Below, in pieces: positions 1 to 7,037 of a DNA stretch of 64,000 bases. How positions within the stretch are numbered: position 1 is the stretch's first letter; each line of letters opens with the position of its first letter. Source of the stretch: Gottfriedia acidiceleris. GTDB taxonomy: Bacteria; Bacillota; Bacilli; Bacillales; Bacillaceae_G. The stretch lies in contig NZ_SCFN01000004.1 in NCBI RefSeq assembly GCF_004138285.1, forward strand, positions 1 through 64,000, given 5' to 3'. A program made the position numbers and the translations under genes. Below the pieces are notes generated by a model that had not been told where the DNA came from, searched no databases, and saw nothing but the letters and a program-made list of their open reading frames with translations.

Positions 1-31
1 CACATTAAATTATGACTTAGAGGATAATACC
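1..31. other. Left attachment site of the element (core plus inner arm)
   Basis: Positions 1-12 read CACATTAAATTA, identical to 2827-2838. Positions 13-31 (TGACTTAGAGGATAATACC) match, in inverted orientation, 17 of 19 bases of the arm at 2810-2828. The outer, dpaB-derived half of the site is not in the window. The dyad centre predicts that strand exchange occurs around the AA at 7-8. Confidence 0.75.
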
Positions 32-157
32 TATCTAAATGGAATATCATTGGTTTGGGACAGTAAAAAATTGACTTTAAAAGGAGTCGATTAAAGGATT
101 TAAAAGGGGATTGAAACAAAAAATTAAGCTTTGTAAAATAATTTTTAATATTTCACC

Positions 158-694
158 CTAATGATTGTAATGAACGATATATTTAGCGTAAACATAATCA
201 AGTTGTTTTTTAATGCAAGTATTATAAAACGTTTGTTTATAATCAGTATATAATACCTTTAAAAACCGATCTCTAATTGATTTAATCGTCAAATTATGAA
301 ACCGTAAATAGGTTTCAGTCCAAAATACCATATTTTTTGAAAAAGTTTCATCATCGATTTCAAAAAATGTCCGTACAGCTCGAACACCAATATTCCCCAT
401 TAAAACAGTAACATCCTCCACGTCAACATTTGCATCTAGTTCAAAAATAATAATCTCATAGTCGTTTCTAGTTCTATTATTTGTACCCTTAAGTGAATAT
501 CCTATTAATTCACCATTTGTAAGATTAAAAGCTACTACACCTTTAGCATAATCTAAAGCCCAGTTATTATAAGCTAGTTCTATGACATCTTTTATTCTTA
601 CATTTAAAATTAAATGATCAGCAAGCTTACGTTCGATTAATTTTTCCATTGAATAAAATTGTTTTTTTAAATGATATTCGATAATAACCAACAT
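158..694 (-). CDS. Uncharacterised 178-aa protein carried by the dpaB element
   Basis: This gene encodes a 178-residue soluble protein with no recognisable domain, signal peptide or membrane segment. It is acidic in the middle and basic near both ends, with a C-terminal stretch rich in Tyr, Lys and Phe (about residues 145-178). Its start is uncertain. The ATG at 694 sits only a base or two after AGAGAGG, so the TTG one codon downstream is better spaced, and an internal Met at codon 16 has no clear ribosome-binding site. It lies between the left attachment site and a terminator-like hairpin, on the strand opposite the recombinase. It might be an accessory or regulatory protein of the element or simple cargo; no function can be assigned from sequence. 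Confidence 0.6.
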   Translation of the reverse strand: MLVIIEYHLKKQFYSMEKLIERKLADHLILNVRIKDVIELAYNNWALDYAKGVVAFNLTNGELIGYSLKGTNNRTRNDYEIIIFELDANVDVEDVTVLMGNIGVRAVRTFFEIDDETFSKNMVFWTETYLRFHNLTIKSIRDRFLKVLYTDYKQTFYNTCIKKQLDYVYAKYIVHYNH

Positions 695-758
695 TCCTCT
701 CTATGATGAATATTTAGAATCACTATCACTATAATTACGATCGTTATGTAAAAAAAAT

Positions 759-781
759 GACAGATTTTTGAATAATCTGTC
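759..781 (-). terminator. Hairpin upstream of the 178-aa gene
   Basis: An 8-bp perfect stem (GACAGATT / AATCTGTC) with a 7-nt loop is followed on the minus strand by a T-run (751-757) and also has a T-rich flank on the plus strand. It can act as a bidirectional terminator. The 305-bp gap 695-999 holds this hairpin and the one at 961-988 and nothing else recognisable. Confidence 0.5.
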
Positions 782-960
782 TCAGATTTTTTCTAAAAAT
801 ACATGAATCATCTTGATCATGGTCACTATTATATCTGCAGATAAATTGATTGCATATTTAGTTTTTTACCGTTGTAAAAGTACAAAAAATATTGTTTCCC
901 TAAGGAATTTAGTCATTTGGAATATTATCTAATTCTTTATAGATCAATAGATCCTATCAA

Positions 961-988
961 ATAAAAAAGCACCCATTTTTAGGTGCTT
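961..988 (-). terminator. Terminator of the 61-aa gene
   Basis: The stem AAGCACC / GGTGCTT (967-973 with 982-988) is followed on the minus strand by a T-run. It lies just after the stop codon at 1000, a standard intrinsic terminator position. Confidence 0.75.
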
Positions 989-999
989 CTAAATTCATC

Positions 1000-1185
1000 T
1001 TACTTATCATCTTTCTTATACAATTCTTCTTTAACAATCTTCCATCCAATCGTATGAATTTCTTCAATAATTTTCTTTCTTGTTTCTTCAGTAACATCTT
1101 TTGGCGCAATTATCTTCACTAATGTTTTTCCAAATTGATAGGTAGCAGTAAATTCTGTTTGTTTACTCAGTATCACCACCCCCAT
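1000..1185 (-). CDS. Small 61-aa element protein; candidate excision (directionality) factor
   Basis: This is a short basic protein with a beta-rich N-terminal half (sequence around FTATYQFGKTLVKIIAP) and a predicted helical, charged C-terminal half. It is divergent from the recombinase gene and shares the 112-bp region between them. The ATG at 1185 has no ribosome-binding site. A strong GGGGGTGGTG lies inside the reading frame, so translation may begin at the CTG six codons in (1170), giving about 56 residues. Serine integrases commonly need a small directionality factor for excision (for example SprB of SPbeta, under 60 residues), and its size and position suit that role. This is inference; small proteins of unknown function are common near recombinases. 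Confidence 0.55.
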   Translation of the reverse strand: MGVVILSKQTEFTATYQFGKTLVKIIAPKDVTEETRKKIIEEIHTIGWKIVKEELYKKDDK

Positions 1186-1297
1186 AATTCATTGTATGTT
1201 TAGTTTTATGACGGACTAACCAACCTTTTGTTGGCTATTGATTCAAAAATTAATTAATTCCTTAATTAGACATATATATAGTCTATGGGGTGATTGA

Positions 1298-2806
1298 ATG
1301 GAACGAGTTGCATTGTACTTACGTAAAAGTCGAGCAGATTTAGATGCAGAGGCTAGAGGTGAAGGTGAGACCTTATCAAAGCATAAGGAGCAGCTTTTAA
1401 AATTCGCTAAGGAAAATGATATAAAAATAATTTGTATAAGGCAGGAAATTGCATCTGGTGAATCACTTGTTTACCGGCCAGAAATGTTAAAGCTTTTACA
1501 AGAAGTTGAAGAATTTAAATATGATGGCGTGTTAGTAATGGATATGGACCGTCTTGGACGCGGTAATATGAAGGAGCAGGGCATTATTTTAGAAACGTTT
1601 AAATCATCTAGAACAAAAATTATTACACCAAGAAAGACCTATGACCTTCATGATGAGTTTGATGAGGAATACAGTGAATTTGAGGCATTTATGGCGCGAA
1701 AAGAATTAAAAATAATTACTCGTAGGCTTCAACGAGGTCGAATTTTATCAGTCCAAAGAGGAAATTATTTAGGAACCTTTGCACCTTATGGATATGAGAT
1801 TTATGAAACGAAAGAATTCCGCTCTTTACGTATTAATATCAATCAGGGGAAGGTAGTAAAAAGTATTTTTGAATGGTATACGAAGGATTTGATTGGTGCA
1901 AATGAAATTGCTAACCGTTTAAATCAAATGAATATCCCTTCCTATACAGGAAAAAAATGGAGTTACCATTCCATTTTGGAGATGATAAAAAATCCTATTT
2001 ATATTGGTAAGGTGACTTGGAATAAAAAATCAAGTAAGGGTATAAGAAAACCAAAATCTGACTGGTTAATTGTTGATGGAAAACATGAAGCAATCATTGA
2101 TCCTGATATATACAATTCAGCACAAGATATTTTAAATAGTCGATACCATGCTCCTTATAATAGTAAATTAAGTAATCAGCTAGCTGGAATAATTTTTTGC
2201 AGTAAATGCGGATCAAAATTACAGCAGCGTTATCCAAAAGGCAAGCCTAGACAAATAGTGTGTACAAATAACCGTTGTAACACTCGCTCTTCCTATACTC
2301 ATTTAATTGAAGAGAGACTTTTACAAGGGTTAGAAATTTGGTTAAAAGAATACAAAATAAGTTTTACGAATCAAACCGACGAGGAAGATTTTGAAGTGAT
2401 TAATTTAAAAAAACAGGCACTTAAACAAATCGAAAATGATTTAAATGAAGTAGTAAAACAAAAAAATAATTTATTTAATTTACTAGAACGTGGTGTTTAT
2501 GATGAAACGATTTACAATGAACGTTCTGAAATCCTCTCTAATCGACTAAAAGAACTTTCAAATAGTAAGACGTTAATTTTGGATGAACTGGCTAAATATC
2601 ACAATAGAGAGTTGCTAAACGAACAATTTATACCTACCTTTGAAAAAGTGTTAGATTTATATTACAAAACAACTGATATAGAACTTAAAAATCGTCTCCT
2701 TAAATCAGTTTTATTTAAAGTTGAGTATCAAAAAGAAACACATCAAAAACTAGATGATTTTACACTTATACTTTACCCGAAGCTCCCCAATGATCTTGTT
2801 AACTGA
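1298..2806 (+). CDS. Large serine recombinase (SpoIVCA/skin type)
   Basis: The 502-residue protein has three expected parts. An N-terminal resolvase domain carries the nucleophile Ser11 in the RKSR motif and active-site arginines around DRLGRG (R85, R88). A central recombinase DNA-binding domain spans about residues 160-290. A zinc ribbon has Cys301, Cys304, Cys322 and Cys327, followed by a Leu/Glu/Lys-rich coiled coil (about 370-425). All catalytic features look intact. The ATG is preceded by GGGGTGA four bases upstream. The stop lies four bases before the right attachment arm, and the gene converges on the broken end of dpaB. Family members catalyse site-specific integration and excision, and SpoIVCA removes skin from sigK in the mother cell. 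No convincing sigma-E or sigma-A promoter was found in the short upstream region. Confidence 0.95.
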   Translation: MERVALYLRKSRADLDAEARGEGETLSKHKEQLLKFAKENDIKIICIRQEIASGESLVYRPEMLKLLQEVEEFKYDGVLVMDMDRLGRGNMKEQGIILETFKSSRTKIITPRKTYDLHDEFDEEYSEFEAFMARKELKIITRRLQRGRILSVQRGNYLGTFAPYGYEIYETKEFRSLRININQGKVVKSIFEWYTKDLIGANEIANRLNQMNIPSYTGKKWSYHSILEMIKNPIYIGKVTWNKKSSKGIRKPKSDWLIVDGKHEAIIDPDIYNSAQDILNSRYHAPYNSKLSNQLAGIIFCSKCGSKLQQRYPKGKPRQIVCTNNRCNTRSSYTHLIEERLLQGLEIWLKEYKISFTNQTDEEDFEVINLKKQALKQIENDLNEVVKQKNNLFNLLERGVYDETIYNERSEILSNRLKELSNSKTLILDELAKYHNRELLNEQFIPTFEKVLDLYYKTTDIELKNRLLKSVLFKVEYQKETHQKLDDFTLILYPKLPNDLVN

Positions 2807-2809
2807 TTT

Positions 2810-2838
2810 GGTATTACCATCTAAGTCACATTAAATTA
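2810..2838. other. Right attachment site of the element (inner arm plus core)
   Basis: The arm GGTATTACCATCTAAGTCA (2810-2828) is followed by the core; CACATTAAATTA spans 2827-2838. dpaB coding sequence continues to the right. The bases TCA at 2826-2828, which belong to the element arm, supply the TGA that ends the truncated dpaB frame. Predicted crossover is at the AA at 2833-2834. Confidence 0.75.
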
Positions 2839-3254
2839 GTTCCATTTAAACCTAAAGCATCGTTTGTAGAAATACCTAAAACAACAGGTTTTCCATTTCT
2901 TAATGTAGCCTTAGCTGCCATTAATACAGGGCTATCAGTTTGAGCATTAGCAAACTTACTCATTGAATTTCCTGTTAAGGGTGCAATTACCATACAATCT
3001 AACTGTACTTTTGGACCAAATGGTTCTGCTCCTACAATTGTATCAACTGTTTTACGCCCTGTAATTTCTTCTATTTTTTCGATCCAGTCTTCTCCTACAC
3101 CAAATCGAGTTGTTGTACTTTTTACAGTAAATGTAACAACAGGGTATACGTCAGCTCCATCATCCACTAACTTTTGAATTTGAGGTACTACCTCTTCATA
3201 AGTACAATGTGATCCTGTAATACCAAATCCAATTTTCTTACCTTTCAACGTCAT
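2826..3254 (-). CDS. dpaB: Dipicolinate synthase subunit B, 5' part of an interrupted gene
   Basis: DpaB (SpoVFB) is the flavoprotein-like subunit that, with DpaA, makes dipicolinic acid from a dihydrodipicolinate-pathway intermediate in the mother cell. The visible 142 residues match the family from the start: the TGSHCTYE motif near residue 15, APLTGNSMSKFAN around 92-104, and ending in the conserved NDALGLNGTNLM. The family protein is about 200 residues, so about 57 C-terminal residues are missing. The stop comes from the inserted element. The start ATG overlaps the dpaA stop by four bases (ATGA), so the two are translationally coupled. The upstream reading frame is undamaged, which argues for a reversible interruption rather than a decaying pseudogene. 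The 3' part should lie left of the window. Confidence 0.93.
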   Translation of the reverse strand: MTLKGKKIGFGITGSHCTYEEVVPQIQKLVDDGADVYPVVTFTVKSTTTRFGVGEDWIEKIEEITGRKTVDTIVGAEPFGPKVQLDCMVIAPLTGNSMSKFANAQTDSPVLMAAKATLRNGKPVVLGISTNDALGLNGTNLM

Positions 3255-4153
3255 TTTGGTTGCTCCTTCCTTTTCTCTAAATCTACCTTTAATAGCTGTG
3301 TTAGTACGTTTCCAATTATTTGACCTGCTGTTTTAGGAGCAACGATTCCTGGTAAACCTGGTGCTAATAATGCCTTGATACCTCTTTTTTCAGCATAACG
3401 AAAATCTGTTCCTCCAGGTTTAGAAGCTAAATCAATGATTAGTGAATGAGATTGTAATTTTGAAATGACACTTGCTGTAACGATTTGAACTGGTACAGTA
3501 TTAATTACAACATCTACATCCTTTAAGGCATCTTCAATATTCTTAAATTCAAAAGCTTCTAATCCCATTTCAACAATTCTAGCAATATGTTCTGATTTAC
3601 GAGCCCCTACTTTTACTTTTGCACCCAAATTATGAAAAGTCCTCGCGACACTCATTCCAGTACGACCTAAACCTAATACGGCTACTTTCGAATTATGAAT
3701 TGTATATTCCGTATGTTGAATAACCATCATGATCGTACCTTCAACGGTTGGAATACTATTATAAATAGCTACATCGTCTCGTTCAAATAATTTTACTAAC
3801 TTTCGATTTGAAGCTGTAACTATACTATCTAAGTAAGAGTTACTTATTCCAGAGTAAATCGTACAATGCGAAGGGGTACTGTCTAAAATTTCTTTTGTCA
3901 GCACGACTTTCTCATTTGAAAAAATTGTATCGACAACTCCTTCATTATTCGTACCTGGTACAGGTAGAAGGATTGCATCTAGATCTTCAAAATCTGCATC
4001 TGCTATTAATTCTTTTGATGCACTGGTAAAGCCACTATCTAATTGTTCAAAGCCTATTAATGTTACCTTTGCGTCTAACTCTGTTAACTTCCGAATAACT
4101 TCCAGCTGTCTGGCGTCCCCACCAATAACAGCAATATGCAAGCCAGTTAACAT
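3251..4153 (-). CDS. dpaA: Dipicolinate synthase subunit A
   Basis: DpaA (SpoVFA) is the dehydrogenase-like subunit of dipicolinate synthase; dipicolinate is exported into the forespore as the calcium chelate that underlies spore heat resistance. At 300 residues it is full length. It has an N-terminal nucleotide-binding-like segment (HIAVIGGDARQ, about residue 7) and a second Rossmann motif (VAVLGLGRTGMS, about 153-164). The ATG at 4153 is preceded by GAAGGTGA at seven bases. A sigma-K promoter match lies about 80 bases upstream, as expected for a late mother-cell operon. Its partner dpaB is physically split, so DpaA alone would not give a working synthase unless the element excises. Confidence 0.95.
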   Translation of the reverse strand: MLTGLHIAVIGGDARQLEVIRKLTELDAKVTLIGFEQLDSGFTSASKELIADADFEDLDAILLPVPGTNNEGVVDTIFSNEKVVLTKEILDSTPSHCTIYSGISNSYLDSIVTASNRKLVKLFERDDVAIYNSIPTVEGTIMMVIQHTEYTIHNSKVAVLGLGRTGMSVARTFHNLGAKVKVGARKSEHIARIVEMGLEAFEFKNIEDALKDVDVVINTVPVQIVTASVISKLQSHSLIIDLASKPGGTDFRYAEKRGIKALLAPGLPGIVAPKTAGQIIGNVLTQLLKVDLEKRKEQPK

Positions 4154-4238
4154 GCAGCATTCACCTTCTTTACTTCACTATGGTAAATGGAAATTCATCT
4201 CTGTAAGCAGGACTACCGCCTAACATCTTTCTCCTAAA

Positions 4239-4267
4239 TATCTTATGAATCTTTCATTGCATTGGTG
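4239..4267 (-). promoter_or_regulatory. Sigma-K promoter of dpaAB
   Basis: On the minus strand the -10 is CATAAGATA (4239-4247), a full match to the sigma-K pattern CATAnnnTA. CACC (4264-4267) lies 16 bases upstream as the AC-type -35. It fits the known late mother-cell control of spoVF. Confidence 0.75.
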
Positions 4268-4385
4268 AAGATTCTTTCTAAAATTAAGGAGCAGTAATGA
4301 AAAACTGTTTAAATCTGAGCAATAAACTTTTTTTCTTAAGACTAAAGATTCCATTTCTATTTGTCGGTCATTTGAAAAATAAAAA

Positions 4386-4409
4386 AGAGGATCCTATAAA
4401 GGACCCTCT
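4386..4409 (-). terminator. mlpA terminator
   Basis: A 9-bp stem (AGAGGGTCC / GGATCCTCT, one wobble pair) is followed by a long T-run on the minus strand, a few bases after the mlpA stop. It separates mlpA from the sporulation-specific dpaA operon. Confidence 0.85.
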
Positions 4410-4420
4410 AATTTATCAAC

Positions 4421-5662
4421 TTATTGTTTAATATTTGTTGGAATTACTCCATCAGGACTTACTAATGAAACTGCATAGTCGTCAGTAAAAACAAACTTCG
4501 CAATATCATTTACTTTATCAATTGTTACACCATCTATTAGTTGAATTACTTCATCTAAAGTACGGTGGTTTCCTAGCATTAATTCATTTTTACCATTTCG
4601 GCTCATTCTGCTATTTGTGCTCTCTAAACCTAACATTAAATTACCTTTTAATTGCTCTTTACAATTATTTAATTCTTTTTCAGTTATTCCATCTGCATTT
4701 AATACTTTTAAGGTTTCTTGGATTGTTTCAAATAATTGATTTATTTGGCTTTTTCCAGTACCTGCATAAATTGCAACTGTACCGCTATCTTGGTATGCAG
4801 AGTGATAAGAGAATACTGAATATGCAAGTCCTCTTTGCTCACGAACATCTTGGAATAATCGACTACTCATACTGCCACCAAGTATATTATTTAAGGCAAT
4901 TAATGGATATAAATCGCTATGTCCAAGTTCAAGACCTCTATAACCAACACAAAGATGTGCTTGCTCTGTTTCTTTTTTGCGAGCAATTTGTCCATAATGT
5001 ATTGTAGGGATCCCAAAGTCTATATCTTTCTTTTTACCCTCATAATTTCCAAATAAATCTTCAACACGTTTAATAAATGATTCATCAATATTACCCGCAA
5101 TTGAAATAACTACTTGATCTGGAGTGTAAAAATCCTTCATGTACTGACGTAAAGTATCGCCGTTAAAAGATTTTAAAGTTTCTTCTGTGCCTAAAATTGG
5201 ATAACCTAATGGATGAGTTTCATACATAACTTTACCTAATAAATCATGAACTAAATCATCTGGTGTATCATCATACATTTTGATTTCTTCAAGTACTACA
5301 TTTTTTTCTTTTTCTAATTCACCCTCATCAAAAGTTGAATTAAAAAACATATCTCCTAACACTTCTAACGCATAATCAGCATGAGTATCTAACACTTTAG
5401 CGTAATAACAAGTATATTCTTTTGAAGTAAATGCATTTACTTGTCCACCAATTGAATCGAAACTTTCAGCGATTTCTTTCGCATTACGTGTTTTAGTACC
5501 TTTAAAGAACATATGCTCTAGAAAATGTGAAACACCATTCAGTTCTGACGTTTCATTGCATGAACCTGTTTTAATCCAGACTCCAAGTGCAACTGAACGA
5601 ACAGTTGAAATATTTTCAATTACTACTCTGACTCCATTTTTGCAAGTATGTCGTACAATCAT
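4421..5662 (-). CDS. mlpA: M16-family zinc peptidase MlpA (YmxG)
   Basis: This is a 413-residue member of the pitrilysin/mitochondrial-processing-peptidase family. The inverted zinc motif HxxEH is visible as H46, E49 and H50 in SHFLEHMFFKGT. The downstream Glu-rich segment (EKEKNVVLEEIKMYDD, about residues 115-130) supplies the third zinc ligand region. A C-terminal non-catalytic M16 domain with the R/Y-type motif SSRLFQDVREQRGLAYS follows. AGGAGG six bases before the ATG fixes the start. In B. subtilis the homologue lies in the same place, between ylxY and spoVFA. Its substrate is poorly defined; a processing-protease role is family knowledge, not shown here. Confidence 0.92.
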   Translation of the reverse strand: MIVRHTCKNGVRVVIENISTVRSVALGVWIKTGSCNETSELNGVSHFLEHMFFKGTKTRNAKEIAESFDSIGGQVNAFTSKEYTCYYAKVLDTHADYALEVLGDMFFNSTFDEGELEKEKNVVLEEIKMYDDTPDDLVHDLLGKVMYETHPLGYPILGTEETLKSFNGDTLRQYMKDFYTPDQVVISIAGNIDESFIKRVEDLFGNYEGKKKDIDFGIPTIHYGQIARKKETEQAHLCVGYRGLELGHSDLYPLIALNNILGGSMSSRLFQDVREQRGLAYSVFSYHSAYQDSGTVAIYAGTGKSQINQLFETIQETLKVLNADGITEKELNNCKEQLKGNLMLGLESTNSRMSRNGKNELMLGNHRTLDEVIQLIDGVTIDKVNDIAKFVFTDDYAVSLVSPDGVIPTNIKQ

Positions 5663-5763
5663 GTAATGCCTCCTATGTATACACCATCTATTTACACTTT
5701 TGTAATAAGATTGAAAAATTTAACTATATTTTACAATCATCTTAACAAAGCTGAAAGTAATTG

Positions 5764-6744
5764 TCATTTGTTTTCAACTTTTTTAATTGTGTCGTACCGT
5801 TTTTCATCTAATAAAGTTGAAATATTTACAACTTTTCTACCTGATGCCTCTACCTTTGTGATTAGTTCATCAAGTGCCTCAGCTGTCGGTTTCGTTGGAT
5901 GCATAAGAACGATTGTACCATTGCCTACTTTTTTCATAACACGATTAATAATGACTTCTCTTGGCGGTTTCTGCCAATCAATCGTATCTGCTGTCCACAT
6001 AATTGTTTTTAAGCCTAAACTTGAAGCGATTTTAACTACTTCATCACGATAACTACCGCTTGGAGGGGCAAACCATACAACTTTTTGATCAGTTGTAGCT
6101 AGTATGACTGAATTTGTTTCTGTTATTTCATTTCTTATTTGCTGACTACCTAATCTTGCCATATCGGGATGTGTATAAGAATGGTTCCCAACTTCTTGGT
6201 CTGCAGCAGTTATTAGTTGAGCGACAGTTGGATTATTTTTTACCCATCTACCCTCAAGAAAGAATGTTGCTTTTGCATTGTGCTTCTTTAATACTTCTAA
6301 CATTTTCGGAATATATTCATTTCCCCATGCAACATTTATTGTAAATGCTACCATTGGTTTTTCAGGATTCCCTTTATACACTGGTGATGGTGGTAAATCC
6401 TTTAAATGAACTTTTGGAGAAACTTCTTTAAATACTAGTTTGTTCTGATCAAACTTACCTTTTGCCTTCATTTTCTTATATGACGCATTAACATCAACTG
6501 TTAAACCGTTATAGCCGGGAATTGCTTTCCAAACCGAGTCCACATAAGCATCTTTTGGAGGTATCTCGAAAGTTGGAGCTTTTGTTTTGATTTCATCATA
6601 TAATCCATTTGTTTTTGCTGTTACAATTGACGATTTTGAAGTTAAGTTCCTCACGTATTGATTAGTATATTGATTTCTAACTACTAAAATTGCTAGAAAT
6701 AATGCCATAACGAATGCTAAGACTTTTAACCGACTTCTACTCAT
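5764..6744 (-). CDS. ylxY: YlxY-type polysaccharide deacetylase-like protein
   Basis: The 326-residue protein starts with an uncleaved signal-anchor-like hydrophobic segment (about residues 9-22), so it is exported or membrane-tethered. The NodB-homology domain begins near residue 128. Its first motif reads AFTINVAWGNEY where active deacetylases have TFDDGP, so the catalytic and metal-binding Asp pair is missing. The second motif GNHSYTH, with both metal-ligand histidines, is retained. YlxY proteins of other Bacillus also lack the first motif, so loss of classical deacetylase activity is likely. A GGAGGGTG site precedes the ATG. It sits between mlpA and pnp in the usual order. Confidence 0.9.
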   Translation of the reverse strand: MSRSRLKVLAFVMALFLAILVVRNQYTNQYVRNLTSKSSIVTAKTNGLYDEIKTKAPTFEIPPKDAYVDSVWKAIPGYNGLTVDVNASYKKMKAKGKFDQNKLVFKEVSPKVHLKDLPPSPVYKGNPEKPMVAFTINVAWGNEYIPKMLEVLKKHNAKATFFLEGRWVKNNPTVAQLITAADQEVGNHSYTHPDMARLGSQQIRNEITETNSVILATTDQKVVWFAPPSGSYRDEVVKIASSLGLKTIMWTADTIDWQKPPREVIINRVMKKVGNGTIVLMHPTKPTAEALDELITKVEASGRKVVNISTLLDEKRYDTIKKVENK

Positions 6745-6966
6745 TTCCTTAACACCCTCCTACTAGAAGGAATATGATATTTTTTAATAAAATAGAACAA
6801 GCTTTCTACTACTTATGTACGACTAAATTAGCCAATAACTAATTTATCTGGTAATTTCTAGTTCTACTTTTCTTATTGTAACCAAAAAAGTTTTAGACAC
6901 ACATTAAATTCTGGAAAATTAAAAGAGTAGGATTAAGAAGGGGAGTGTAAGTAATTTAAATAAAAA

Positions 6967-7000
6967 AACAACAGGTTCATTTTTATATGTACCTGTTGTT
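6967..7000 (-). terminator. pnp terminator
   Basis: A perfect 10-bp stem AACAACAGGT / ACCTGTTGTT has T-runs on both strands, about 40 bases after the pnp stop. It may also stop plus-strand transcription. The remainder of 6745-6966 shows no further structure and presumably holds the ylxY promoter. Confidence 0.85.
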
Positions 7001-7037
7001 TTTTTTAATTAAGGAAGAGCGAATGCCTTCCGCTTTT

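Larger units (their letters stand above)
1..2838 (+). mobile_element. Compact recombinase-encoding intervening element that splits dpaB (spoVFB)
   Basis: About 2.8 kb separates the broken end of dpaB from the left edge of the window. It encodes one large serine recombinase (plus strand) and two small unknown proteins (minus strand), with no phage structural, replication or transposase genes. Both ends carry the 12-bp sequence CACATTAAATTA in direct orientation (1-12 and 2827-2838). Immediately inside lie inverted 19-bp arms (13-31 and 2810-2828). This is the architecture of DNA integrated by a serine recombinase. By analogy with the skin element in sigK, it is inferred to leave the mother-cell chromosome during sporulation and restore dpaB. 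The outer half of the left attachment site and the rest of dpaB are outside the window, so the left boundary rests on the repeat alone. Confidence 0.85.

Noticed and set aside
2-94. Open plus-strand frame running in from the left edge (31 codons)
   Set aside because: It overlaps the left attachment core and arm and would enter from antisense dpaB sequence, so it is better explained as non-coding element end.
1271-1278. CATATATA as a sigma-E -10 of the recombinase
   Set aside because: Only a partial match and no acceptable -35 at the right spacing; noted as a question, not called as a promoter.
2826-3254. dpaB as an ordinary decaying pseudogene
   Set aside because: The frame is clean up to the junction, the break coincides with an attachment core, and the operon promoter is intact. 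Interruption by an excisable element explains it better.
4297-4431. 44-codon plus-strand frame behind AAGGAG upstream of dpaA
   Set aside because: It runs through the mlpA terminator hairpin into the mlpA 3' end and has no recognisable features; the AAGGAG is probably chance.
4522-5007. Long plus-strand open frame opposite mlpA (161 codons)
   Set aside because: Leu/Tyr/His-rich antisense translation of a well-conserved M16 peptidase, without a ribosome-binding site. The same applies to the many other antisense frames over polC, smc, sucC and others.
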